A stretch of DNA of 64,000 bases from Pasteurella oralis (GTDB lineage: Bacteria; Pseudomonadota; Gammaproteobacteria; Enterobacterales; Pasteurellaceae), in the NCBI RefSeq assembly GCF_002850605.1, contig NZ_NXGB01000005.1:116560-180559 (forward strand), written 5' to 3'. The notes beneath the pieces are model-generated. The model did no database searches and was not told the origin of the DNA. It worked only from the letters and a program-made list of their open reading frames with translations. Shown here one piece after another: positions 18,958-26,829 of this stretch. The position numbers were made by a program, and so were the translations under genes. Numbering within the stretch: the stretch's first letter is position 1; every line of letters begins with the position of its first letter.

Positions 18958-19884
18958 ATGAAACCGATATTTTTAGAATTACGCCATCTTAAAACGTTAC
19001 TTGCACTTAAAGAAACTGGTAGTGTATCTTTAGCCGCTAAACGTGTGTATTTAACCCAATCTGCACTTTCACATCAATTAAAATTACTTGAAGAACAATA
19101 TGGTTTACCACTGTTTGAACGCAAAACACAACCTTTACGTTTTACTCCAGCAGGTGAGCGTTTAATTCAGCTTGCTAATGAAATTTTACCTAAAGTGATA
19201 GAAGCAGAACGTGATCTTTCTCGTGTTAAACAAGGCGAAGCTGGAGAGTTGCGTATTGCTGTGGAATGTCATACTTGTTTTGATTGGTTGATGCCTGCAA
19301 TGGACTCGTTTCGTCAAAATTGGCCGTTAGTTGAATTAGATATTGTGTCAGGTTTTCATACTGACGCAATTGGCTTGTTATTAACTCATCGTGCAGACTG
19401 GGCAGTGGTTTCTGAAATTGAAGAAACAGCAGGCGTTGTACATAAGCCGTTATTTTCTTACGAAATGGTTGGACTGTGCGCAAAGGATCACCCTTTAGCT
19501 CATAAAGCAGTATGGCAAGCAGAAGATTTTATAGATCAAACTTTGATCACTTACCCTGTACCAGATGATATGTTAGATTTATTACGTAAAGTATTACATC
19601 CTAAGGGGATTAATCCTATTCGTCGTACAAGTGAACTCACTATTGCAATTATCCAATTAGTTGCGAGTAAACGAGGGATTGCTGCATTACCATTTTGGGC
19701 AGCAAAACCTTATTTAGATCGAGGTTATTTAGTCGCACGTAAAATTACAGAAGCGGGCTTGTATAGTAACTTGTATGCAGCTATTCGTGAGCTTGATGCA
19801 AAAATTGCATTTGTTGATGATTTTTATGAAACCATAAAAGCACAAAGTTTTTCTACTTTACTTGGTCTGTCTGTGTTGGAATAA
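18958..19884 (+). CDS. metR: LysR-type regulator MetR
   Basis: Activator of methionine genes that senses homocysteine. 308 residues: N-terminal winged helix-turn-helix (LKTLLALKETGSVSLAAKRVYLTQSALSHQLKLLE without interruption in residues 10-44), then the effector-binding domain starting near residue 90 (ELRIAVECHTCFDWLMPAM, a stretch I associate with MetR). It is divergent from metE. The spacer between them is unusually long and holds decayed genes. azlC follows after only 5 bases, so metR, azlC and azlD probably form one operon. Confidence 0.92.
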   Translation: MKPIFLELRHLKTLLALKETGSVSLAAKRVYLTQSALSHQLKLLEEQYGLPLFERKTQPLRFTPAGERLIQLANEILPKVIEAERDLSRVKQGEAGELRIAVECHTCFDWLMPAMDSFRQNWPLVELDIVSGFHTDAIGLLLTHRADWAVVSEIEETAGVVHKPLFSYEMVGLCAKDHPLAHKAVWQAEDFIDQTLITYPVPDDMLDLLRKVLHPKGINPIRRTSELTIAIIQLVASKRGIAALPFWAAKPYLDRGYLVARKITEAGLYSNLYAAIRELDAKIAFVDDFYETIKAQSFSTLLGLSVLE

Positions 19885-19889
19885 GTTGT

Positions 19890-20612
19890 ATGTTAGATGT
19901 AAATAAACGCCCAATTTTAGCGGCTGCTAAGGCGGCATTTCCTTATAGTTTACCTATTTTATCTGGTTTTCTATTTTTAGGCATTGCTTATGGTGTCTAT
20001 ATGAAGGCTCTGGGTTTTGAAGCCATCTACCCAATTTTAATGGCATTACTTATTTATGCAGGCTCTGTTGAATTTATTGTTGCAGGTTTACTCGTTGCGC
20101 CATTTGCACCACTTAATGTGTTATTGATCACTTTAATGGTCAGTGGACGTCAAATTTTCTATGGCATTTCCATGTTAGAAAAATATGGAGCTTATTTAGG
20201 AAAGAAACGTTGGTATTTGATTAGCACATTAGTTGATGAAGCTTTTTCATTGAATTATATGGCAAAAGTGCCAACAAATATTGATCGTGGTTGGTATTTT
20301 TTCTTCATTAGCTTATATCTGCAACTATATTGGGTGGTAGGGACCGCGATAGGCGCATTATTTGGTTCAATCTTACCTTTTGATTTAACTGGTATTGAAT
20401 TTGCTATGACTGCGCTTTTTTTAGTTATTTTTGCAGAGCAATGGAGTAAAGAAAGTTCACATGAAAGTTCTCTATTGGGATTAGGTATTGCATTTACTGC
20501 ATTATTAATCGTTGGGGAAGCGCATTTTTTACTACCAACACTGATTGGGATTTGGCTTGCATTAACTTTACGTCGTGTGAAATTAACCGCGAAATTAAAT
20601 AGTGTGGAGTAG
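19890..20612 (+). CDS. azlC: AzlC-family amino-acid exporter, large subunit
   Basis: 240 residues with about seven membrane helices and the AzlC segments AFPYSLPILSGFLFLGIAYG and MALLIYAGSVEFIV. With AzlD it forms a two-component inner-membrane exporter of branched-chain amino acids; the E. coli relative YgaZH also exports methionine. Because it starts 5 bases after metR, export of methionine or homocysteine-related compounds is an attractive inference. A stop and the azlD start are 2 bases apart. Confidence 0.9.
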   Translation: MLDVNKRPILAAAKAAFPYSLPILSGFLFLGIAYGVYMKALGFEAIYPILMALLIYAGSVEFIVAGLLVAPFAPLNVLLITLMVSGRQIFYGISMLEKYGAYLGKKRWYLISTLVDEAFSLNYMAKVPTNIDRGWYFFFISLYLQLYWVVGTAIGALFGSILPFDLTGIEFAMTALFLVIFAEQWSKESSHESSLLGLGIAFTALLIVGEAHFLLPTLIGIWLALTLRRVKLTAKLNSVE

Positions 20613-20614
20613 GT

Positions 20615-20944
20615 ATGACGTTAATTAAACAAATTATTACTATTGTAATGGGGATATTCGGTGTGCAGCTTTTTCGCTGGCTACCTTTTTGGATATTTCC
20701 TGCTAATCGTCCTATTCCTGCCTATATTCAATATTTAGGTAAAGTATTACCTGCAGCGATGTTTGGTATGCTAGTCGTTTATTGTTATAAAAATGTGGAT
20801 GTATTCAATGGTAATCATGGTATCCCTGATTTTATTGCTGGGGCTGTAGTATTAGGGCTACATTTTTGGCAGAAAAACATGTTTCTTTCTATTGCTGCAG
20901 GAACAGGATTATATATGTTTTTAGTTCAATTTGTGTTTGTTTAA
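20615..20944 (+). CDS. azlD: AzlD-family amino-acid exporter, small subunit
   Basis: 109 residues with about four hydrophobic helices, the typical size for AzlD/YgaH, and the FRWLPFWIFPANRPIP segment characteristic of the family. It follows azlC almost without gap and is needed with it for export. Confidence 0.87.
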   Translation: MTLIKQIITIVMGIFGVQLFRWLPFWIFPANRPIPAYIQYLGKVLPAAMFGMLVVYCYKNVDVFNGNHGIPDFIAGAVVLGLHFWQKNMFLSIAAGTGLYMFLVQFVFV

Positions 20945-21103
20945 ATAGCAAAAAGGCATTTAGATTTATTTTGAGAAAAAAATAAATACATTTCTTTTCT
21001 AGCAACCGTTTGCTTAATTATTGCACTCTTTAAGTGAATAAAAAAATAATTTATTATTGCGCTATCAATGAGATAGGTAATTTGTTTATTTTAAAGAGGC
21101 AAT

Positions 21104-21328
21104 ATGGAATTTAATGTAAATGAGCTATTAGGCTATGCTGCTGGATTGTTGGTAGCGATTTCTTTTTTATTTAAAAATATCGTTTTTATACGTGTGATAA
21201 ATGGGATTGGTGCAATTTTATTTGTAATTTACGCGCTGCGTATTCAAGCTTATCCCGTCGCTGGATTAAACGCATTCTTAGTCCTTATTCATATTTATCA
21301 ATTGTGGCGTTTAAAACGAGCAAAATAA
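21104..21328 (+). CDS. Small membrane protein, YgjV-like
   Basis: 74 residues, three predicted membrane helices (LLGYAAGLLVAISFLF; FIRVINGIGAILFVIYAL; AGLNAFLVLIHIYQLW). This resembles a half-length version of the YgjV/Imp family of inner-membrane proteins of unknown function. ATG 21104 follows AGAGGC. It stands alone, with an uptake-sequence terminator downstream shared with ettA. Confidence 0.65.
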   Translation: MEFNVNELLGYAAGLLVAISFLFKNIVFIRVINGIGAILFVIYALRIQAYPVAGLNAFLVLIHIYQLWRLKRAK

Positions 21329-21351
21329 TGTCGCAAAATTTTACAAAAACA

Positions 21352-21377
21352 AACCGCACTTCAAGTGCGGTTTTTTA
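21352..21377. terminator. Inverted uptake-sequence terminator between convergent genes
   Basis: AACCGCACTT (21352-21361) and AAGTGCGGTT (21363-21372) form a near-continuous stem, followed by T on the plus strand and preceded by A-rich sequence for the minus strand. Confidence 0.85.
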
Positions 21378-21379
21378 GT

Positions 21380-23050
21380 TTATTTAGCGATACGTTTATA
21401 TTTAATACGATGTGGTTGGATCGCATCAGCCCCAAAGGTTTTCTTCTTCCATTCTTCATAGTCAGAGAAGTTACCTTCATAGAACGTGACTTTACCTTCA
21501 TCGCCATAATCTAAGATATGTGTTGCTATACGGTCTAAGAACCAACGGTCATGGGAGATTACCATCGCACAACCTGGGAATTCTAAGATTGCATTTTCTA
21601 ATGCACGTAAGGTTTCAACATCAAGATCGTTGGTTGGTTCATCTAATAGAAGAACGTTACCACCCGCTTGTAATAGTTTAGCAAGATGTAAACGACCACG
21701 TTCACCGCCTGATAATTCGCCAACACGTTTTTGCTGATCTACGCCTTTAAAATTAAAGCGGCCCACATAAGCTCGACTTGGAATTTCAAAGTTACCGATA
21801 CGTAAAATATCTTGTCCATTAGACACTTCTTCCCACACTGTTTTTTTATCATCCATTGCATCACGGAATTGATCAACAGAAGCCAGTACCACCGTTTCAC
21901 CTAAAGTGACAGTGCCGGCATCAGGTTGCTCTTGTCCTGAAAGTATACGGAATAAAGTAGATTTACCTGCACCATTAGGACCGATAATACCGACAATTGC
22001 ACCTTTTGGAATACTGAATGAAAGATTATCAATTAAGGTACGATCACCATAAGATTTTGTTAATCCCTGTACTTCGATAACTTTATCACCTAAACGGGGA
22101 CCAGGTGGAATAAAGAGCTCGTTAGTTTCATTACGTTTCTGATATTCACCACTATTCAGCTCTTCAAAGCGTGCCATACGTGCTTTACTTTTAGCTTGGC
22201 GACCTTTTGGATTTTGGCGAACCCATTCTAATTCTTTTTCGATTGATTTTTGGCGTGCAGATTCGGCGGCTTGCTCTTGAGCTAAACGTTTTTCTTTTTG
22301 TTCTAACCAAGAAGAATAGTTACCTTCCCAAGGAATACCTTCACCGCGGTCAAGCTCTAAGATCCAACCTGCAACATTATCTAAGAAGTAACGGTCGTGG
22401 GTAATTGCGACAACTGTACCTTCATAATCATGTAAGAAACGCTCTAACCAAGCGACAGATTCTGCATCTAAATGGTTGGTTGGTTCATCGAGTAATAGCA
22501 TGTCTGGTTTTTCAAGTAAAAGACGGCAAAGCGCTACGCGACGACGCTCACCACCTGATAAATGTTCGATTTTAGCATCCCAGTCTGGTAGACGTAATGC
22601 ATCAGCAGCACGTTCTAATTGATTATCAAGATTGTGCCCATCATGCGCTTGAATAATGGCTTCTAACTCAGCTTGTTCTGCGGCAAGCTTATCGAAATCG
22701 GCATCGGGATCAGCATAAAGTGCATAGACCTCATCCAAACGAGTTAATGCTTGTTTTACTTCACCAACCGCTTCCTCAATAGCGTCACGTACAGTTTGTT
22801 GAGGGTCAAGTTTAGGTTCTTGTGGTAGATAGCCGATTTTAATGCCTGGTTGTGGGCGCGCTTCCCCTTCTATTTCGGTATCAATACCTGCCATAATACG
22901 TAGTAATGTTGATTTACCCGCACCATTTAAGCCCAATACTCCGATTTTAGCGCCAGGGAAGAAACTGAGTGAGATATCTTTTAAAATGTGGCGCTTCGGT
23001 GGCACTATCTTGCCGACGCGATGCATTGTATAAACAAATTGTGATGACAT
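21380..23050 (-). CDS. ettA: Energy-dependent translational throttle protein, ABC-F
   Basis: 556 residues with two ABC ATPase domains: Walker A GLNGAGKST and GPNGAGKST, signatures LSGGERRRV and LSGGERGRL, and Walker B LLLDEPTNHLD and LLLDEPTNDLD. The linker is charged (QNPKGRQAKSKARMARFEEL). EttA binds the ribosomal E site and gates the first elongation steps according to the ATP/ADP ratio. The start matches the family N-terminus (MSSQFVYTMHRVGK). A likely promoter on this strand is TTGGCT-18 bp-TAAAAT within 23086-23125. Confidence 0.95.
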   Translation of the reverse strand: MSSQFVYTMHRVGKIVPPKRHILKDISLSFFPGAKIGVLGLNGAGKSTLLRIMAGIDTEIEGEARPQPGIKIGYLPQEPKLDPQQTVRDAIEEAVGEVKQALTRLDEVYALYADPDADFDKLAAEQAELEAIIQAHDGHNLDNQLERAADALRLPDWDAKIEHLSGGERRRVALCRLLLEKPDMLLLDEPTNHLDAESVAWLERFLHDYEGTVVAITHDRYFLDNVAGWILELDRGEGIPWEGNYSSWLEQKEKRLAQEQAAESARQKSIEKELEWVRQNPKGRQAKSKARMARFEELNSGEYQKRNETNELFIPPGPRLGDKVIEVQGLTKSYGDRTLIDNLSFSIPKGAIVGIIGPNGAGKSTLFRILSGQEQPDAGTVTLGETVVLASVDQFRDAMDDKKTVWEEVSNGQDILRIGNFEIPSRAYVGRFNFKGVDQQKRVGELSGGERGRLHLAKLLQAGGNVLLLDEPTNDLDVETLRALENAILEFPGCAMVISHDRWFLDRIATHILDYGDEGKVTFYEGNFSDYEEWKKKTFGADAIQPHRIKYKRIAK

Positions 23051-23134
23051 AATTTCTCTCGTTATGCATGTTAATAAAATAGAAAAAAGTGCGGCTATTT
23101 TACTTGAAATTTGCTAGATTAGCCAATTGCAGAT

Positions 23135-23230
23135 AAAAAAAACCCTCCGAGTAGGAGGGTAGGAAAGTAGTTTAGCTATTTATGATTATTTTATTTAGGA
23201 ACTTTATGAATATCAAGCAATCACTTGACG
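23135..23230 (-). ncRNA. Candidate small regulatory RNA
   Basis: On the minus strand a promoter TTTCAC (23260-23265) -17 bp- TAAAAT (23237-23242) would start a transcript near 23230. The transcript would begin with a hairpin (TCAAG-tgattg-CTTGA), continue with about 55 nt of A/U-rich single strand, and end in a strong terminator: ACCCTCC/GGAGGGT stem (23142-23160) and eight U. No open frame of note is inside. It lies in the ettA-zevA gap. It could also be an attenuated leader of ettA, but ettA seems to have its own promoter downstream of this terminator. Confidence 0.5.
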
Positions 23231-23281
23231 AGTTTTATTTTACATAAATTTACAGTCTTGTGAAACAATTTTTACATTATT

Positions 23282-23297
23282 TTTGAAGTTTGTCACA
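23282..23297. promoter_or_regulatory. Possible CRP site for the candidate small RNA
   Basis: TTTGA-N6-TCACA matches nine of ten conserved CRP half-site bases. Its centre is about 60 bp upstream of the predicted start of the small RNA, a standard class I position. It is also about 140 bp upstream of zevA. Confidence 0.4.
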
Positions 23298-23429
23298 AAA
23301 ATACCTATAAATTGGTATTTTTTCTCATTTTCTTAATTCGTAATATTGCTTTTTTATAACCAAAAGGAATTATTTTGTTAATATTTATAGCTATTTGTTA
23401 AATAAATTTACATTTCGGGGTGAAATAAA

Positions 23430-24071
23430 ATGAAAGCGTTTTCTATTAGTATTTTGTTATTTTTTATGAGTTTATTTTCATTCAATCTTTATGCACATCC
23501 ACATGCATTTATTGAAATGAAAACTAAAGTATTAGCTAGTGAGCAGAAATTGATCGGATTTTCGATGGAATGGATATTGGATGAAGCCAGTTCTGCGACA
23601 ATGTTATATGACATCCGGCAAACGCGCGGTGATAAAAAAGCATTACAGAAATTAATTGATGAAGTCATGGGAAATATTATAAATGAACACTATTTCAGCT
23701 ATTTATTTGATAAGCAAGGAAATAAAGTGAAATATAGTGCGAAGCCACAAAATTACGGCATGAGATCAAATAATAATCAAGTGATGTATTATTTTGATTT
23801 TTTGTTATCTAAACCTCGGGAATTAGCTAATAATCAATTCACTTTACTGACATATGATCCTACTTATTATGTGTCGATGTATTATGATCAAACCAAGCAA
23901 AGTGCGGTTGATTTTTCGCAAATTTCAATGCATTGCCATGGGGAAGTTGTTGAACCACAAGTCGATGCGAAAATTAAGCAATATGCGAATTCATTAGATC
24001 AAACTCAGCGTGATGAAGATGATTCTTTAGGTGTACTGTTTGCGCAAAAAGTGATGTTAATATGCGAATAA
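23430..24071 (+). CDS. zevA: ZevA-like periplasmic protein (DUF1007)
   Basis: 213 residues with a signal peptide ending near LYA (residue 22), then HPHAFIEM and FSMEWILDE, typical of DUF1007. In H. influenzae zevA (DUF1007) and zevB are paired and were reported to support zinc use. An uptake-sequence core lies at 23907-23915. The stop codon overlaps the zevB start by 10 bases, so both are translated from one mRNA. The metal preference is inferred from the family. Confidence 0.8.
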   Translation: MKAFSISILLFFMSLFSFNLYAHPHAFIEMKTKVLASEQKLIGFSMEWILDEASSATMLYDIRQTRGDKKALQKLIDEVMGNIINEHYFSYLFDKQGNKVKYSAKPQNYGMRSNNNQVMYYFDFLLSKPRELANNQFTLLTYDPTYYVSMYYDQTKQSAVDFSQISMHCHGEVVEPQVDAKIKQYANSLDQTQRDEDDSLGVLFAQKVMLICE

Positions 24072-25072
24072 ATTTTCCAATTAAGTATAGTATTATTTTG
24101 CTATTGTTAGGCTTAGCTGCTTATTTTTTATTTCCTTATCTATTTTTTAAAGTGGCTATTTGGCAGCGTGATTTTAATCAGTTAATGTCAGGTTATTTAC
24201 ATCAAATTAATGAAGATAAAACCTATGCTGGTGGCTGGTTAATTGTTATTAGTTTTCTTTATGGTGTGTTTCATGCTTTGGGACCTGGTCATGGTAAATT
24301 TATTATTGCGACTTATTTGTCTACTCATCAAACTCAACTGAAGACTAGTATGAAATTAACCTTACTGTCTTCTTTAATGCAGGGAGCTGTTGCTGTTGCA
24401 GCCACTTCTATTGTCGTCGTGTTACTCAATCTTTCTTCTCGCTATTTTAAATTAACTCAACTTTGGTTAGAGCGTACGGCTTTTCTATTGCTACTTCTGC
24501 TGGGATTAAGTTGGTGTTATCAATATGGGAAAAAGTATTATTTAGCTTATGCAAAGGCGAAGACAAAACCATTACCTCAAATTTTATCACTTAAAACACA
24601 GTCACAAAGTGCAATGAAAGTTGGACAGCAACTGGCATCATCACATAGTCATCACCTATGTTGTGGTTGTGGTCATCAACATGTCCCTAATCAAACGCAA
24701 TTAGCTATGGTAATGGATTGGAAATCACAGCTTTTAGTGATTTGTAGCATTGGTATGCGGCCATGTTCAGGTGCAATTTTTATTTTGTTTTTAGCTTATA
24801 TGCTTGATCTTTATTGGTGGGGAATTGTTGCGACGTTTGCTATGGCAATTGGTACTGGATTAACTTTATCTTGTTTTGCTTTAATAGTGCTATATGCAAG
24901 ACATACTGCATTAAAAATTGGCAAATGGTACCAATTTTCGCCAATCTTGCAACTCAATAGTGAGAGTTTGCTTAAATTGTTTGCGGGGATTTTACTGATT
25001 TTTTTCGCAACCAGTTTGTTGTATGGCACAACATTGTCTACTACTGGTGGAGCGGCTTTATTCACTCGTTAA
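24062..25072 (+). CDS. zevB: ZevB-like NiCoT/RcnA-family membrane transporter
   Basis: 336 residues with six or more membrane helices. The motif GVFHALGPGHGKFIIATYLSTH carries the HxxxGPGHGK signature of the nickel/cobalt transporter superfamily, and SIGMRPCSGAIFIL is the second conserved motif. A loop near residues 195-216 is rich in His and Cys (HSHHLCCGCGHQH), suited to binding Zn or another divalent metal. Partner of ZevA, with which it overlaps. Confidence 0.82.
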   Translation: MRINFPIKYSIILLLLGLAAYFLFPYLFFKVAIWQRDFNQLMSGYLHQINEDKTYAGGWLIVISFLYGVFHALGPGHGKFIIATYLSTHQTQLKTSMKLTLLSSLMQGAVAVAATSIVVVLLNLSSRYFKLTQLWLERTAFLLLLLLGLSWCYQYGKKYYLAYAKAKTKPLPQILSLKTQSQSAMKVGQQLASSHSHHLCCGCGHQHVPNQTQLAMVMDWKSQLLVICSIGMRPCSGAIFILFLAYMLDLYWWGIVATFAMAIGTGLTLSCFALIVLYARHTALKIGKWYQFSPILQLNSESLLKLFAGILLIFFATSLLYGTTLSTTGGAALFTR

Positions 25073-25162
25073 CGTTAAAACAGATAAACTAGGCGCAAAA
25101 TAAGGATTCGAGGAGGCAGTAGAGTGGTAAATTTCATTTTGTTGCATATCCAGAATGAGAAA

Positions 25163-25190
25163 AAAAGCAGATCACAAGATCTGCTTTTTT
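25163..25190. terminator. Terminator of zevAB, bidirectional
   Basis: Perfect 10-bp arms AAAAGCAGAT (25163-25172) and ATCTGCTTTT (25179-25188) with T run on the plus strand and A run for the minus strand. Confidence 0.88.
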
Positions 25191-25207
25191 GTATGCTGTA
25201 AAATAGG

Positions 25208-26173
25208 TTAAAGTGCGGTTCGAACTAAGAAAATTGTATAACCAACATAACTAGCGAAAAAGAACAAACCGTTGAAACGACCTAGAGTATGCTGTTTTTT
25301 GTAGGCAATCAAACCAAAAATAAATAATGTCATTGTCAATGCAGACATCATTAACATATCGCGAGAGAGCACTTTGCTTTCTGCTTCAATTGGCATAATC
25401 GCCCCTGCTAAACCGACAACAGCTAAAGTATTATATAAATTTGAACCAATAATATTGCCTACCGCAAGATCGACTTCGCCTTTACGTGCAGCCACAATAG
25501 ATGCAGCGACTTCAGGTAATGAAGTGCCAATTGCAACAACAGTGAGCCCAATGACAAGATCACTTACACCTAAATAATTAGCGACTTTTATTGCCCCCCA
25601 AACAAGTAATTGAGAGCTAAGCATCAGTAATATAAGACCTGCTATCAGCCAAAAGGCAGAGGCTTTGAATGAAATTTGCTGTTTTGTGTCTTCTTCATAA
25701 GCAGCTTGAACAGAGGGACGTTGCTTTTTACTTGACCAAATCGTCCAGAAGACATAGGCAATAAAAATAACAAGTAGGCTATAAGCTTCAAGACTTGAGA
25801 TTTTCATATCCAATAAAAAATAAGCAGAGAGAAAAGTGACGCTAAGTAAGATTGGAAGCTCTTTTTTAATCACACTGCCATGTACTACTAATGGTTTGAT
25901 TAATGCAGTTAAACCGAGAATTAAGGCAATATTGGTGATATTTGAACCATAGGCGTTACCTAGCGCAATGCCTGGACTACTATTAAATGCAGAGAGTGCT
26001 GATACGACCATTTCTGGCATGGAGGTACCAAAACCAATAATTAAAATACCAATTAATAATGGTGACATGCCTAAATAGCGTGCTAATGCAGCAGCAGCAT
26101 CAATAAAACGATCTGCACTCCAAACTAAAATAATTAACCCGACAATAATGGCAAAAGAAGCTTCTAATAACAT
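25208..26173 (-). CDS. Calcium/sodium antiporter, CaCA family (YrbG-like)
   Basis: About 321 residues with ten to eleven membrane helices in two homologous halves. Each half has an alpha-repeat: GFGTSMPEMVVSALSAF...GNAYGSNITNIALILG and AIGTSLPEVAASIVAA...GNIIGSNLYNTLAVVG, where the Glu residues bind the cation. ATG 26173 follows AGGA; the longer open frame to 26389 merely reads through the leader and into the tRNA-Asn gene. Probably exports Ca2+ or a similar ion; substrate not proven. Confidence 0.88.
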   Translation of the reverse strand: MLLEASFAIIVGLIILVWSADRFIDAAAALARYLGMSPLLIGILIIGFGTSMPEMVVSALSAFNSSPGIALGNAYGSNITNIALILGLTALIKPLVVHGSVIKKELPILLSVTFLSAYFLLDMKISSLEAYSLLVIFIAYVFWTIWSSKKQRPSVQAAYEEDTKQQISFKASAFWLIAGLILLMLSSQLLVWGAIKVANYLGVSDLVIGLTVVAIGTSLPEVAASIVAARKGEVDLAVGNIIGSNLYNTLAVVGLAGAIMPIEAESKVLSRDMLMMSALTMTLFIFGLIAYKKQHTLGRFNGLFFFASYVGYTIFLVRTAL

Positions 26174-26261
26174 CTGAAATCCTATTGGAAAAATAGCGAA
26201 ATTTGGACGCGTATAATATATGCAAAAATGGGGAAAGAGAAGAAAATAAGCTAAAGAAAAA

Positions 26262-26290
26262 ATAAAAGCCCATAAGGAGGATATGGGCTT
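26262..26290 (-). terminator. Terminator of tRNA-Asn
   Basis: On the minus strand, arms AAGCCCATA/TATGGGCTT (26266-26274, 26282-26290) followed by T-rich sequence, about 65 bp after the tRNA end. Confidence 0.75.
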
Positions 26291-26356
26291 AAACTCTTTT
26301 GGTGAAAAATAAACTTTTATAAAAGGAGACAAATAAAAGCTTACCAAAAGAAAAAT

Positions 26357-26432
26357 TGGCTCCTCCTGCTGGACTCGAACCAGCGACATACGGATTAACA
26401 GTCCGCCGTTCTACCGACTGAACTAAGGAGGA
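26357..26432 (-). tRNA. tRNA-Asn (GTT)
   Basis: 76 nt on the minus strand including an encoded CCA. The anticodon loop is CTGTTAA (anticodon GTT), the T arm reads GGTTCGAGTCC and the acceptor stem TCCTCCT pairs with AGGAGGA. Very similar to E. coli tRNA-Asn. Confidence 0.97.
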
Positions 26433-26537
26433 AAAATTCTGTATCACAAAGAATTTAGGTGGCGTATGATAATGTGCTTATTATCCCTTGTCAACCTTAG
26501 AAAAAGAAAAAAATAACTCTTTTTTTAGAGGATTTTT

Positions 26538-26560
26538 ATATCCACAGAGGTTGTGGATAA
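26538..26560. promoter_or_regulatory. Two facing DnaA boxes upstream of uvrB
   Basis: ATATCCACA (26538-26546, eight of nine to TTATCCACA) faces a perfect box TGTGGATAA (26552-26560). The E. coli uvrB control region is also known to bind DnaA. The rest of 26433-26829 is AT-rich with an uptake-sequence core near 26799; I see no clear LexA box. Confidence 0.55.
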
Positions 26561-26829
26561 CTCTGTGAGTTGTTGTTAAAAAAAATCGCTAAAGCTAAGC
26601 CATTACTGGTATTATTCACTTTCATCACATAATTGGTTGTAAAATAACATTTTGTTATTTATCAATTGGTTATAAAAACTCTACAAATATTTTTAAATTT
26701 TTTTTGAAATTTGAGAGGTTTGAATCTTGACAATTATAAGTCTGTGTAAAACCTAGCTTTTTTAGATCAAAATTTAGTGTAAAACTATGCTAAAATTGAC
26801 CGCACTTTCAACTGACGCGTTTAGGCGAT

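Noticed and set aside
26174..26389. N-terminal extension of the CaCA exchanger
   Set aside because: It translates the tRNA-Asn terminator and 3' end; homology starts at ATG 26173.
26433..26829. Chromosomal origin of replication suggested by DnaA boxes
   Set aside because: Only two boxes, no gidA/mnmG or dnaA context, and no AT-rich 13-mers; a uvrB regulatory role is more likely.
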